DNA of 64,000 nt from Micromonospora echinofusca (GTDB lineage: Bacteria > Actinomycetota > Actinomycetes > Mycobacteriales > Micromonosporaceae): contig NZ_WVUH01000002.1 of assembly GCF_017614955.1 (NCBI RefSeq), positions 1 through 64,000 of the forward strand, written 5' to 3'. Position numbers and translations under genes: made by a program. How positions within the stretch are numbered: the stretch's first letter is position 1; each line of letters begins with the position of its first letter. Under the pieces are notes generated by a model, which was not told the DNA's origin, searched no databases, and saw only the letters and a list, made by a program, of their open reading frames with translations. Shown here one piece after another: positions 56,683 to 64,000 of this stretch.

Positions 56683-56755
56683 GGGGCCGTAGCTCAACTG
56701 GCAGAGCACTGCCTTTGCAAGGCAGGGGTTAGGGGTTCGAGTCCCCTCGGCTCCA
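56683..56755 (+). tRNA. tRNA-Ala (TGC)
   Basis: 73 nt with acceptor GGGGCCG/CGGCTCC, which includes the G3-U70 pair that marks tRNA-Ala, D-arm GCTC/GAGC, anticodon stem CTGCC/GGCAG with loop TTTGCAA (TGC) and T-arm AGGGG-TTCGAGT-CCCCT. CCA is not encoded. Confidence 0.97.
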
Positions 56756-57065
56756 CTTCTCCACTTCTCTACAGGCGTTCCGCCTGACCCAAGAGCATCC
56801 AGAGCAACGTCGGTACAACCCATCGTTGATCTTGGAAACAGTGGCCCGGTTCGCGGCCGACCGAAGCGCGGCACCGACGACGCGAGGCGGTTCCGCTGTG
56901 GCGACCGCCCTGGGGGCGTGACCGGGTTGCTGGTGGGCCGTGGCCGGGTGAACGGCATGCCGCCCCTCGACGCGGGTGAACGGCGGCATGCCGTTGGTCG
57001 ACGACGTCACGGTCGTGGGCCGTGCCCGACCCGGCGGGACCGCCGGGTACGCCGTGGACCGTCGG
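56756..57065. other. tRNA-Ala downstream region with possible gene remnant and inverted repeat
   Basis: Right after tRNA-Ala, 56776-56920 is lower in GC and has one open plus-strand frame reading FRLTQEHPEQRRYNPSLILE and on to a stop, without a start codon; it may be a remnant. Further on, a perfect 14-bp inverted repeat (56951-56964, 56982-56995, loop 17 nt) may act as a terminator for the gene coming from the right. Confidence 0.4.
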
Positions 57066-57932
57066 TCAGTTGGCGCAGGTGGCGTACGCCCGGACCTTCC
57101 AGTTGCTGCTGAAACCGGTCTCGTCCTCGACCGCGCTCACCGTGACGGTGGTGTCGGAGCTGGCGAAGACGGCGGTGAGGCGTACCTGGCCGTCTCCGCC
57201 GACGATCTCCGCCCCGACGCCGTGCACCTTCTTGCCGGAGGTGCAGCTGACGTTGATGCTCTTCGAGGTGGCGGAGTCGTAGGCGCTGTCGTCGAGCCGA
57301 ACCTCGTACCCGGCGGGCTGGGTGGCGCAGATGGCACGCGCCTGTACCTGCCAGTTGCTGTCGAATCCGGTCTCGTCCTCTGCGCCGGCCACCGTGACAC
57401 TGGTGCCGTTGATCCGCAGATCCTCCAGGATCAGCTCGCTGTTCCCGGCGCCGTTGACCGCGCCACCCACGCCGATCGCGACGGTACCGATGGGGCAGGA
57501 GACGGTGTGCCAGTTCGTCGACGACGACATCCAGGCCGAGCTGCCGGACACGACGGTGTAGCCGGCGGGCGCCGGGGCGCAGACCACGGCGGAGGTCAGC
57601 AGCCAGTTGGCCGAGGTACCCGTCGCGTCCTCACGGCCGGTCACCGAGAACGCGGTGTTGCCGGACAACGGCAGCATGATGTCCATGCCGACCTGGCCCG
57701 AGGCGCCGGTGACGATGCCGCCACCGCCGAGCAGCACGCTGCCTGCGGGGCAGGACTGGTTCTGCGTCTTGGCCAGGCTGTTGCTCGGGCCGGTGCTGCT
57801 CTGTCGGATCAGACCCGGGACCGCCGCCGCCGGTGCGGCGAGCGTCAGCTGGGCGAGCACCACTGCGCTGAGCAGGCCACCAGCAACGGTGGTCACCCGG
57901 TTCCGGCGGCTCTGGTCTGGTCGTCTGGGCAT
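57066..57932 (-). CDS. Secreted protein with three internal repeats
   Basis: 288 residues. The N-terminal signal peptide (RNRVTTVAGGLLSAVVLAQLT then AAPAAA) is cleaved at about residue 37. The mature protein is three repeats of about 75-80 residues, each with a Cys near a C-P/S-x-G start and a Cys at the end, a core G-V/I-GG-x-x-x-G and the element V-x-x-x-ED-x-TG-x-x-SNW-x-V/L-x-x-x-A-x-C. Each repeat thus likely holds one disulfide and a beta-rich fold. No family recognised. It is exported to the cell surface or medium. Confidence 0.8.
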   Translation of the reverse strand: MPRRPDQSRRNRVTTVAGGLLSAVVLAQLTLAAPAAAVPGLIRQSSTGPSNSLAKTQNQSCPAGSVLLGGGGIVTGASGQVGMDIMLPLSGNTAFSVTGREDATGTSANWLLTSAVVCAPAPAGYTVVSGSSAWMSSSTNWHTVSCPIGTVAIGVGGAVNGAGNSELILEDLRINGTSVTVAGAEDETGFDSNWQVQARAICATQPAGYEVRLDDSAYDSATSKSINVSCTSGKKVHGVGAEIVGGDGQVRLTAVFASSDTTVTVSAVEDETGFSSNWKVRAYATCAN

Positions 57933-58081
57933 GTAGCTTTCCTCCCGAATCGCGATGGGTGGCCGGTTCTGCTCCGTACCGGCCGTCCCGGTCGCGTCAG
58001 GCTACACAGTGGACAGTGGTGGTAGGCGGCGTCGAGGTGTTGGGCTGACGACACTGACGGACTTTGGACCCGGGCCGATGG

Positions 58082-61000
58082 TCAGCGCGGTGGTGGCAGC
58101 CGGTCGATCAGCCGGGCCAGGGCGGTGTTACCCAGTGTGGCGCCGAGCGCCGACCCGGTGGCGATGCCCCAACCCACCGGTCCGAGCGGCGTGCAGCCGA
58201 AGAAGTGACTGAGCCCCGGGGTCTGCACGATCCCGACCAGCACCCCGATCGACGCGGCGGTGGAGGCGATCACGGCCGGGCTGGCCCCGCCCGCGAGCAG
58301 GGTCTGGCCGAGCTGTGTACCGACCAGCGAGGCGAGGGCGACGGTGTCGGCCCGGCGACGGCGACCGGTGTACCGGGCGAGGGTCCAACCGGCGGTGGCG
58401 CCGAGAGTGGTGGCAGCGGCGCGCAGCCCGATCTCCCGGCTCAGGCTGGCGCCCAGCGAGGTGTCCGGCCCCTCACCGAGCAGGTCGTCGGTCCGGTCCG
58501 GGTTCGGTGGGCGTACCGCGATGGCCAGCGCCGGCACCAGGTCGGTGAGCAGGTTGACCAGCAGCAGTTGCCGGCCGTTCAGCGCCGAGCGCCCGGTGGT
58601 GGCGGCGGTGAGCACGCTGAACGCGATCTCCCCGAGGTTTCCGCCGACCAGGATGCTGAGAGCGTGGCGTACCGACGACCACATCGCCCGCCCCTCGACC
58701 AGGGTGGCGATGATGGTCTCCAGCCGGTCGTCGGTGACGACCAGGTCGGCGGCGGCCCGGGCGGCGGGCGTACCCCGCCGGCCCAGCGCGATGCCCACGT
58801 CGGCGAGCCGGATCGCGGGAGCGTCGTTCGCGCCGTCGCCGGTCATCGCGACGGTACGCCCGGCCTGCTGGAGGGCCTGGATGATGCGGACCTTGTGGGC
58901 CGGCGTGCACCGGGCCACGACGTCGGTGGCGGCGAGCCGGGCGGCGAGTGCCGCGTCGTCCAGGTCGTCGAGTTCGGTGGCGGTGACGACCCGCTGGTCG
59001 GCGCCGTCCGGGCTGATGGTGTCGGCGATCGCCTCGGCCGTGGCCGGATGGTCTCCGGTGATCATGATGGTGTGCACACCGGCGGCGCGGATCCGCCGGA
59101 CGGCCGGGGCGGCGCTGGCGCGGATCCCGTCCGCCAACGCGAGGAAGCCGACGAAGACCAGGTCGCGGACATCCTCGTCGGTGACCCCGGGGTCGGTACC
59201 CGCCGGTAGTGGGCATTCGGCGACCGCCAGGATCCGGTGTCCGCCGCCGGCATGCCGGGTGAGGACCTGCTGAAGCTCCGCCCGACCCGACTCGTCCAGC
59301 GGCCGGTCCCGGCCGCCGACCCGGCGGCTGGTACATCGCGGCAGCACGGTCTCCGGTGCCCCCTTGACGCTGAGCAGCAACCGGCCGCCGCAGGTGGCGG
59401 TGGTGGCGTGGTACCCCCGGGAGGGCTCGAAGGGCAGCCCACCGGCCGGTTCCCAGCCCGTCGTGCCGGTGTCGGGACGTACCTCGGCCTGCTGCGCGCC
59501 GAGCAGCACCGCCCGGTCGGTCTGCTGCGGCAGGTCCTCCGGTCGCGCCGCCACCGGGGTGGCCCGCAGTGCCGCGGCGAGGACGCGTTGGAGCGTACCG
59601 TCGAGGCGGTCGGGCGGGCCGTAGTCGACGCCGTCGCCCACCCCGGCGAGCCGGAGCTCCCCCTCGGTGAGGGTGCCGGTCTTGTCGAAGCAGAGCACGT
59701 CGACCCGCCCCAGCGCCTCGATGGTGCGCGGGTTGCGGACCAGGGCGCCGTGCTCGGCGAGCCGACGGGCCGCCGCGAGCTGGGCAGCGCTGACCAGGAA
59801 CGGCAATCCCTCCGGTACGGACGCCACGGCGAGGTTGGCGGCGGTGGCGGCGGTCTCCGCCAGGGGTACGCCCCGCAGCAGTCCGGCCCCGGCCACGGCG
59901 ACCGCCGAACTGGCCGCGAGCGGGATGGAGGCCCGGGTCAACCGGCCCAGGCGTGCCTCGACGCCGTTGACCGGTGCCGCCTGCCCGGCCAGGGCCATGC
60001 CCCGACCCACCTCGGTCGCCGAGCCGGTGGCCACCACCACCGCCACGGCCTGCCCGGCGGCCACGGTGGTCCCTTCGTAGAGCATCGAGCGCCGCTCGGC
60101 GACGGCCGGGGCGACCACCGGCCTGGTGGTCTTGGCGACCGGCAGGGACTCACCGGTCAGGGACGACTCGTCGGCCTCCAACCCGACCGACTCGACGATC
60201 CGGCAGTCTGCGGGGACCGCGTCACCCGGTTCGAGCACGATCAGGTCACCGGGTACCAGATCCTCGGCGGGAAGGACCTGTTCGGTGCCGTCCCGGCGTA
60301 CCCGGGCGGTGACCGCCGAGCGGGACAGCAGTTCCGCCAGCGAGCGTTCCGTACGGACCTGGTGTGCGGCACCGATCAGCGCGGAGCCGCCGACCACCCC
60401 GCCCACCAGGGCGGCATCGACGAACGACCCGAACGCGGCGGAGAGCGCCGCTCCGGCGACGAGTACCGGGGTCAACGGGTTGGACAGCTCGTCGACGAAG
60501 GCCCGGAGCAGGCCTGCCGGTCCGGGTGCGGCCGCACCGTCGGGGGTGTGCCGCCGGCGTGCCTCGGCGGTGGTCAGACCGTCCGGGCCGGTGTCCAGCC
60601 GGTCCAGCACCACGTCCACCGGCATGAGATGCCAGGCGGTGGAGACCGGTGCCGGCGGGTGCGGGCGGCCGTGGACGCGGTGCGCGGACCAGACCCCGTG
60701 GGCGAACGCCAAGCCGGCGGCACCGTTGACCGCTGCCAGGGCCCGGGACGGGAGCTGCGCCGGGTCGGTGGTGAACGCGGCGATGCCGGCCAGGCCACTG
60801 CCGGCAGCGGCCAGGCCGATGCTCTGCCTGACGAGCCGTCGGGCCGCCCCGGTCGCCTCGATGACCAGGGCGGGTACCCGCAGGTCGGCGCCGACCAGCA
60901 GATGCGCGCCCCACGGCGGCGGGTCGTCCGGCCCGCCCACGCCGAGCCCGCAGTCGGCGGCGGCCAGCGCGGTCCGGTCGGCGGAGACCAGCAGCACCAT

Positions 61001-62518
61001 GGCCCCGTCGGCCTGGAGCGAACGGACCGACTCGGCGAGCCGGGCCCCACCGGGCAGCACGGCGTCGGCGTAGCCGTACCGGGACCCGTCGTCGGTGGCC
61101 ACCACCAGCCGGAGACCGGCCTGCCGGGCGGCGGCGGGCAGGGCGTCCGCGCCGGAGGCCGGTTCCGGGTCGACCCGGATCACCGCCGCCAGCCGGTCAC
61201 CCTCGGCCAGCCCGAGCACGGTCCCGCCCCCGGTACGGATCCGCCGGACGTCGTCGCTCTGCGCGCCCCCGCTGTCCGTTTCCCCGGTGGCCGCCTCCCC
61301 GGTGCCCGGCGGTCCGGGCACGTCGAGGGCGGCGAGTGGACCGAGCCGCCACCCGTCGCCCTGTTGCAGGGCGTCCGGGGCGGTCGGGTCGAAGAGGGCG
61401 AAGGCGCGTACCGCCACCTGCTCCGGGTCAGCACCGGGCAGCGGAGCCAGGTCGGTGAGGATACCCCGGGAGGAGAGCAGCACCGCAGCGTCCAGGACGA
61501 CCGTGTCGATCCGGTCGAGTTCCCGGAGCACGGAGCGGTCCATGGCGACCACCCCCCGCCGGGCGAGCACCATACCGAGGTGGGCGGCGTACCCCTCACG
61601 ACCGGAACCGGGCGCCTTCGGCAGGGTCGCCAGGCCGAGCGAGGCGGCCCGCTTCCGGCCGATCACAGGAGCCGCGACGGCGGCAGCGGCGGCTCCGGCG
61701 GCCAGTACCCGACTCGTGTACCGCTCGACCGGCCCGTCCGGCTTCGGTCGGGGCCGGCCGGCCACCGGGATCGGGGCGGCAGCCCGTTCCGGGGTACCGG
61801 TGAGTGCAGGCTCGGCCCGACCCCACGCGCGCAGGTGGGCGTGTGCCTCCTGCCACTGCACGATCCGCTGCGCGCCGTCCAGCACGATGCCCGCCCAGCC
61901 GCCGGTCAGCCCCTGCACCACCGCTTCGGCCAGCGGGAAGAGGTTGTCCGCCCAGTGGTGTCCGGGAAGTTCCCGGTTGGCGAGGTCGTGCAGCCTGGGA
62001 TGCAGGTCGACGGCGGTGAGCAGTCCGGCGACCTCGCCGGGGACCGGGGTGAACGGCAGGATCCGGGTGGCGGCGCTGATGGTCAGACCGAGAGCGTCCG
62101 CCGCCAGGGTGCCGACCGCCCGCCGGGTCCGGGGACCCTCCTCGGGCGGATGCGGTGTCGGCGCGTCGGGATCCGGTTCGTGATCCGAGATGCGCTCCAC
62201 CGCCGCGACCATGGCGATCAGGTCCCGCAGTCGTGGTTCCGGTGGTTGCACCGCCACCACGACCCGTCCGGTCGGTGCGTTGACCCGGGCCCACGCCACC
62301 CCCGGTAGCCGTTCCAGAGCGTGCTCGACCTGTCGGGCCAACCGGTCGCCGCCGTCCTGGCAGACCCCACGGACCTCGATGTGGTGCCGACCGGGCCGGG
62401 ACCACACGCCACGTGGGGTCAGGCCGGCGGCCCGGGCGAGCCGACCGGCTGCCGCACCGGCCTGCCGGGAAAGGCCCGCGAGGTCAGGCAGGCGTACCGG
62501 TGGGCGTCCCTGACCCAT
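58082..62518 (-). CDS. Large P-type cation ATPase (CtpI/CtpH-like)
   Basis: 1478 residues from the ATG at 62518, eight nt after GGGAGG; the frame runs further upstream without conservation. The N-terminal 600 residues hold a heavy-metal-associated-like fold (HIEVRGVCQDGGDRLARQVEHALERLPGVAWARVN, lacking CxxC), hydrophobic stretches and a degenerate phosphatase-like half. The catalytic half has TGES, PEGLP in the fourth helix, DKTGT (Asp945) and TGDGANDAPA. PEGLP is typical of P2-type Ca/Mn/Mg pumps. Mycobacterial CtpI and CtpH share this double architecture. The transported ion is not proven. Confidence 0.88.
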   Translation of the reverse strand: MGQGRPPVRLPDLAGLSRQAGAAAGRLARAAGLTPRGVWSRPGRHHIEVRGVCQDGGDRLARQVEHALERLPGVAWARVNAPTGRVVVAVQPPEPRLRDLIAMVAAVERISDHEPDPDAPTPHPPEEGPRTRRAVGTLAADALGLTISAATRILPFTPVPGEVAGLLTAVDLHPRLHDLANRELPGHHWADNLFPLAEAVVQGLTGGWAGIVLDGAQRIVQWQEAHAHLRAWGRAEPALTGTPERAAAPIPVAGRPRPKPDGPVERYTSRVLAAGAAAAAVAAPVIGRKRAASLGLATLPKAPGSGREGYAAHLGMVLARRGVVAMDRSVLRELDRIDTVVLDAAVLLSSRGILTDLAPLPGADPEQVAVRAFALFDPTAPDALQQGDGWRLGPLAALDVPGPPGTGEAATGETDSGGAQSDDVRRIRTGGGTVLGLAEGDRLAAVIRVDPEPASGADALPAAARQAGLRLVVATDDGSRYGYADAVLPGGARLAESVRSLQADGAMVLLVSADRTALAAADCGLGVGGPDDPPPWGAHLLVGADLRVPALVIEATGAARRLVRQSIGLAAAGSGLAGIAAFTTDPAQLPSRALAAVNGAAGLAFAHGVWSAHRVHGRPHPPAPVSTAWHLMPVDVVLDRLDTGPDGLTTAEARRRHTPDGAAAPGPAGLLRAFVDELSNPLTPVLVAGAALSAAFGSFVDAALVGGVVGGSALIGAAHQVRTERSLAELLSRSAVTARVRRDGTEQVLPAEDLVPGDLIVLEPGDAVPADCRIVESVGLEADESSLTGESLPVAKTTRPVVAPAVAERRSMLYEGTTVAAGQAVAVVVATGSATEVGRGMALAGQAAPVNGVEARLGRLTRASIPLAASSAVAVAGAGLLRGVPLAETAATAANLAVASVPEGLPFLVSAAQLAAARRLAEHGALVRNPRTIEALGRVDVLCFDKTGTLTEGELRLAGVGDGVDYGPPDRLDGTLQRVLAAALRATPVAARPEDLPQQTDRAVLLGAQQAEVRPDTGTTGWEPAGGLPFEPSRGYHATTATCGGRLLLSVKGAPETVLPRCTSRRVGGRDRPLDESGRAELQQVLTRHAGGGHRILAVAECPLPAGTDPGVTDEDVRDLVFVGFLALADGIRASAAPAVRRIRAAGVHTIMITGDHPATAEAIADTISPDGADQRVVTATELDDLDDAALAARLAATDVVARCTPAHKVRIIQALQQAGRTVAMTGDGANDAPAIRLADVGIALGRRGTPAARAAADLVVTDDRLETIIATLVEGRAMWSSVRHALSILVGGNLGEIAFSVLTAATTGRSALNGRQLLLVNLLTDLVPALAIAVRPPNPDRTDDLLGEGPDTSLGASLSREIGLRAAATTLGATAGWTLARYTGRRRRADTVALASLVGTQLGQTLLAGGASPAVIASTAASIGVLVGIVQTPGLSHFFGCTPLGPVGWGIATGSALGATLGNTALARLIDRLPPPR

Positions 62519-62668
62519 CTCGCCTCCCGTGCCGCATCTCGGGTCGGCTGGCTTCCCGGCGTACCGCCCGTTATGCCCCCGGGACCCGGGGAAGTTTCCG
62601 ACGTCGGCCGGGCATGGTGCGGTCCGGTCGTGGAATGCGCCGGGAGGATCACGAGGGGAGAGAGCACG
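62519..62668. promoter_or_regulatory. Divergent promoter region of the P-type ATPase and small membrane protein
   Basis: 150 nt between divergent genes must hold both promoters. No clear operator palindrome was seen. Confidence 0.5.
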
Positions 62669-62929
62669 ATGAGCGAACTGACCCGGCACCTGACGGAACC
62701 CGGCAGAGCGGTACGGAGGTACGGCCACCGGGTGGAGGTGCCGTTGCTGGGTGAGGTGGCGGTGCCGACGCCCGACAAGGTGGCGTACTACGCCGGCCTG
62801 GGGGTGCTGGCGGCGTTGCAGGTGATCGAGTGGCCGCTCGCCCTGGTGATCACCGCCGGTCACCTGCTAGCCGACCAGCATCTCTCCGGACTGGCCAAGG
62901 GGCTCGGCGAGGCACTCGAAGCCGCCTGA
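62669..62929 (+). CDS. Small membrane protein divergent from the P-type ATPase
   Basis: 86 residues, ATG preceded by GAGGGGAGAGAG. A soluble N-terminus with MSELTRHLTEPGRAVRRYGHRVEVPLLGEVAVPTPDKVAYYAG leads to a membrane segment (LGVLAALQVIEWPLALVITAGHLLA) and a short cytoplasmic tail. I recognise no family. Position suggests co-regulation with the pump; it may be a subunit or regulator (inference). Confidence 0.7.
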   Translation: MSELTRHLTEPGRAVRRYGHRVEVPLLGEVAVPTPDKVAYYAGLGVLAALQVIEWPLALVITAGHLLADQHLSGLAKGLGEALEAA

Positions 62930-62942
62930 CACCCGCCGACCC

Positions 62943-62963
62943 TTGACCTGAAGTCCGCTTCAA
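62943..62963. promoter_or_regulatory. Possible MerR-type operator
   Basis: TTGACCTGAAGTCCGCTTCAA resembles MerR-family promoters in which a -35 TTGACC overlaps an inverted TGAAG/CTTCA pair. No good -10 follows at 19 nt, so the call is weak. It lies 14 nt after the small membrane protein gene. Confidence 0.35.
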
Positions 62964-63164
62964 CCCGCAGGCTGGGACGGGGCGGCCCGATGGCCCGCTG
63001 TCGGGACGCCTGCGAGACGGTGGGTGCCGGCCTGTCGCGCGACGGGGGGCGGCAGGGCGGCACCCGACCGAATCAGCCCGCACCGTCACATCCGCTGCCG
63101 CTGTCCCGTCCGATCCGGTGCAGGCGTGCCGGGGGTCGGCACGCAGGTACGGAGGGAGAGTCGG

Positions 63165-63950
63165 ATGCGGGTACTGGTGACCGGAGCGAGCGGCACACTG
63201 GGCAGTGCTCTGGTACCCCGGCTGGTCGACGCGGGGCACCAGGTTCGGGCCATGAGCCGGCGCCCGCGTACCGGATCAGGGTTGCAGTGGGTGACGGCGG
63301 ACCTGGCCACCGGCGCGGGGATCACCGGGGCGGTGGCCGGTGTGGACGCGGTGGTGCACCTCGCCTCGGTGCCGTTCCCCGGCCGCCGTACCGCCCGGGT
63401 CGACGTCGCCGGGACCCGCCGCCTCGTCACCGCCGCGACCTCGGCCGGTGTCGGACACCTGCTCCACGTCTCCATCGTCGGCGTGGACCGGGTGCCGTTC
63501 GGCTACTACCGGCACAAGGTGGCGGCGGAGGCGGTGGTCCGCAACGCGCCGGTGCCGTGGACGGTCCTGCGGGCCACCCAGTTCCCACAACTGCTGGACA
63601 CGATGCTGCGGGTGGCCGGCACGCTCGGACCGGTGATCGGGGACCCGGCGATCATGGCTCAACCCGTCGACCCCCGCGACGTCGCCGAGCGGATCGTCAC
63701 CCGGCTGGCCACCGGTCCCCTCGACGACCTGGAGGAGTTCGGTGGACCGCAGGTACTCCGCTTCGACGAGGCGGCCCGGGCGTGGCTCGCCGCGCGGCAC
63801 TCGACCCGCCCCCTGCTGCGGGTACCCGCCCCGGGGCAGCTCGGCCGCGCGCTGCGGGCCGGCCGGCTGACCACCACGGCGACCCCTCGGGGCAGCCGGA
63901 CCTGGGCGGACTACCTTGCTGACACGTACGGGGGAGCGCACCGGAAATGA
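63165..63950 (+). CDS. Atypical SDR / NAD(P)-binding protein
   Basis: 261 residues from the ATG at 63165, preceded by GGAGGGAGAG. Rossmann N-terminus MRVLVTGASGTLGSALVPRLVDAGHQVRAMSRR, then VDAVVHLASVPFPG and YYRHKVAAEAVVRNAPVPWTVLRATQF with the YxxxK pattern, and a C-terminal substrate domain (about 175-261). This is the extended/NmrA-like SDR group that includes nucleoside-diphosphate-sugar epimerase-like proteins. Its substrate is unknown. Confidence 0.88.
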   Translation: MRVLVTGASGTLGSALVPRLVDAGHQVRAMSRRPRTGSGLQWVTADLATGAGITGAVAGVDAVVHLASVPFPGRRTARVDVAGTRRLVTAATSAGVGHLLHVSIVGVDRVPFGYYRHKVAAEAVVRNAPVPWTVLRATQFPQLLDTMLRVAGTLGPVIGDPAIMAQPVDPRDVAERIVTRLATGPLDDLEEFGGPQVLRFDEAARAWLAARHSTRPLLRVPAPGQLGRALRAGRLTTTATPRGSRTWADYLADTYGGAHRK

Positions 63951-63986
63951 CACCGACCCGGAACCGTCCGGACCTAACGTGACGCC

Positions 63987-64000
63987 ATGTTCATCTTCGT
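63987..64000 (+). CDS. Possible start of a further gene, cut by the window end
   Basis: ATG at 63987 begins M-F-I-F; a TAACGT -10-like box lies about 7 nt upstream, compatible with a leaderless transcript. Only four codons are visible, so identity is unknown. Confidence 0.25.

Noticed and set aside
56729-57010. Minus-strand ORF ending in GDSNP-like residues
   Set aside because: This is the common artefact of translating the reverse strand of a tRNA-Ala gene.
1-64000. CRISPR arrays, transposases, prophage or biosynthetic gene clusters
   Set aside because: None seen on either strand; the region is mostly conserved core chromosome.

Overview
The window is high-GC actinobacterial DNA and carries the conserved chromosomal origin neighbourhood. 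Gene order, the zinc-ligand-free S18, the MurJ / separate pseudokinase / SigM / RsmA / TrxB / TrxA / CwlM-like run and the WhiJ-like/DUF397 locus suggest a Micromonosporaceae member (Micromonospora-like); the family assignment is inference from protein similarity recalled from memory, not from a search.

Left part (1-12.8 kb): the 3' end of a membrane protein gene, then the minus-strand ribosomal/replication operon rpsF-ssb-rpsR-rplI with a structured leader that can mask the rpsF ribosome binding site. Next come endonuclease IV and an overlapping GT-C-like membrane protein gene, followed by a roughly 0.85 kb low-GC patch (6725-7600) encoding one small secreted cysteine-containing protein with its own promoter. 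A GT87-type mannosyltransferase, a bifunctional penicillin-binding protein with a repetitive cytoplasmic tail and a DUF5318 protein follow on the minus strand.

Middle part (12.9-33.5 kb): a PadR regulator with a perfect palindromic operator forms an operon with inositol-3-phosphate synthase. Then ogt, a frameshifted remnant of a DUF559-type gene, an NfeD/flotillin pair, the CCA-adding enzyme, and the envelope/redox block murJ - pseudokinase - sigM - rsmA - trxB - trxA - cwlM-like. trxB is preceded by a SigR/SigH-type promoter. GNAT, aminotransferase, D-Ala-D-Ala ligase-like, aldo/keto reductase and HIT-like genes follow.

Origin part (33.5-56.8 kb): a DnaA-box cluster containing a parS site, a WhiJ-like/DUF397 pair divergent from three small ORFs, parB and parA (two parS sites lie inside the parA reading frame), rsmG, jag/khpB, yidC, yidD, rnpA and rpmH on the minus strand. 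On the plus strand are dnaA, the main oriC (about a dozen DnaA boxes plus an AT-rich stretch), dnaN, gnd, recF, a DUF721 gene, gyrB and gyrA (with three DnaA boxes in the gyrB-gyrA spacer), a DUF3566 membrane protein, tRNA-Ile, a DLW-39 small protein and tRNA-Ala. Gene orientation diverges from dnaA/oriC in both directions, as expected for co-directional replication and transcription.

Right part (56.8-64 kb): a secreted protein with three internal repeats, a 1,478-residue CtpI/CtpH-like P-type ATPase divergent from a small membrane protein, and an atypical SDR-type NAD(P)-binding protein. No CRISPR array, insertion sequence, prophage or biosynthetic cluster was seen. The most interesting material is regulatory: dispersed DnaA-box clusters, parS sites embedded in genes, and the rpsF leader.
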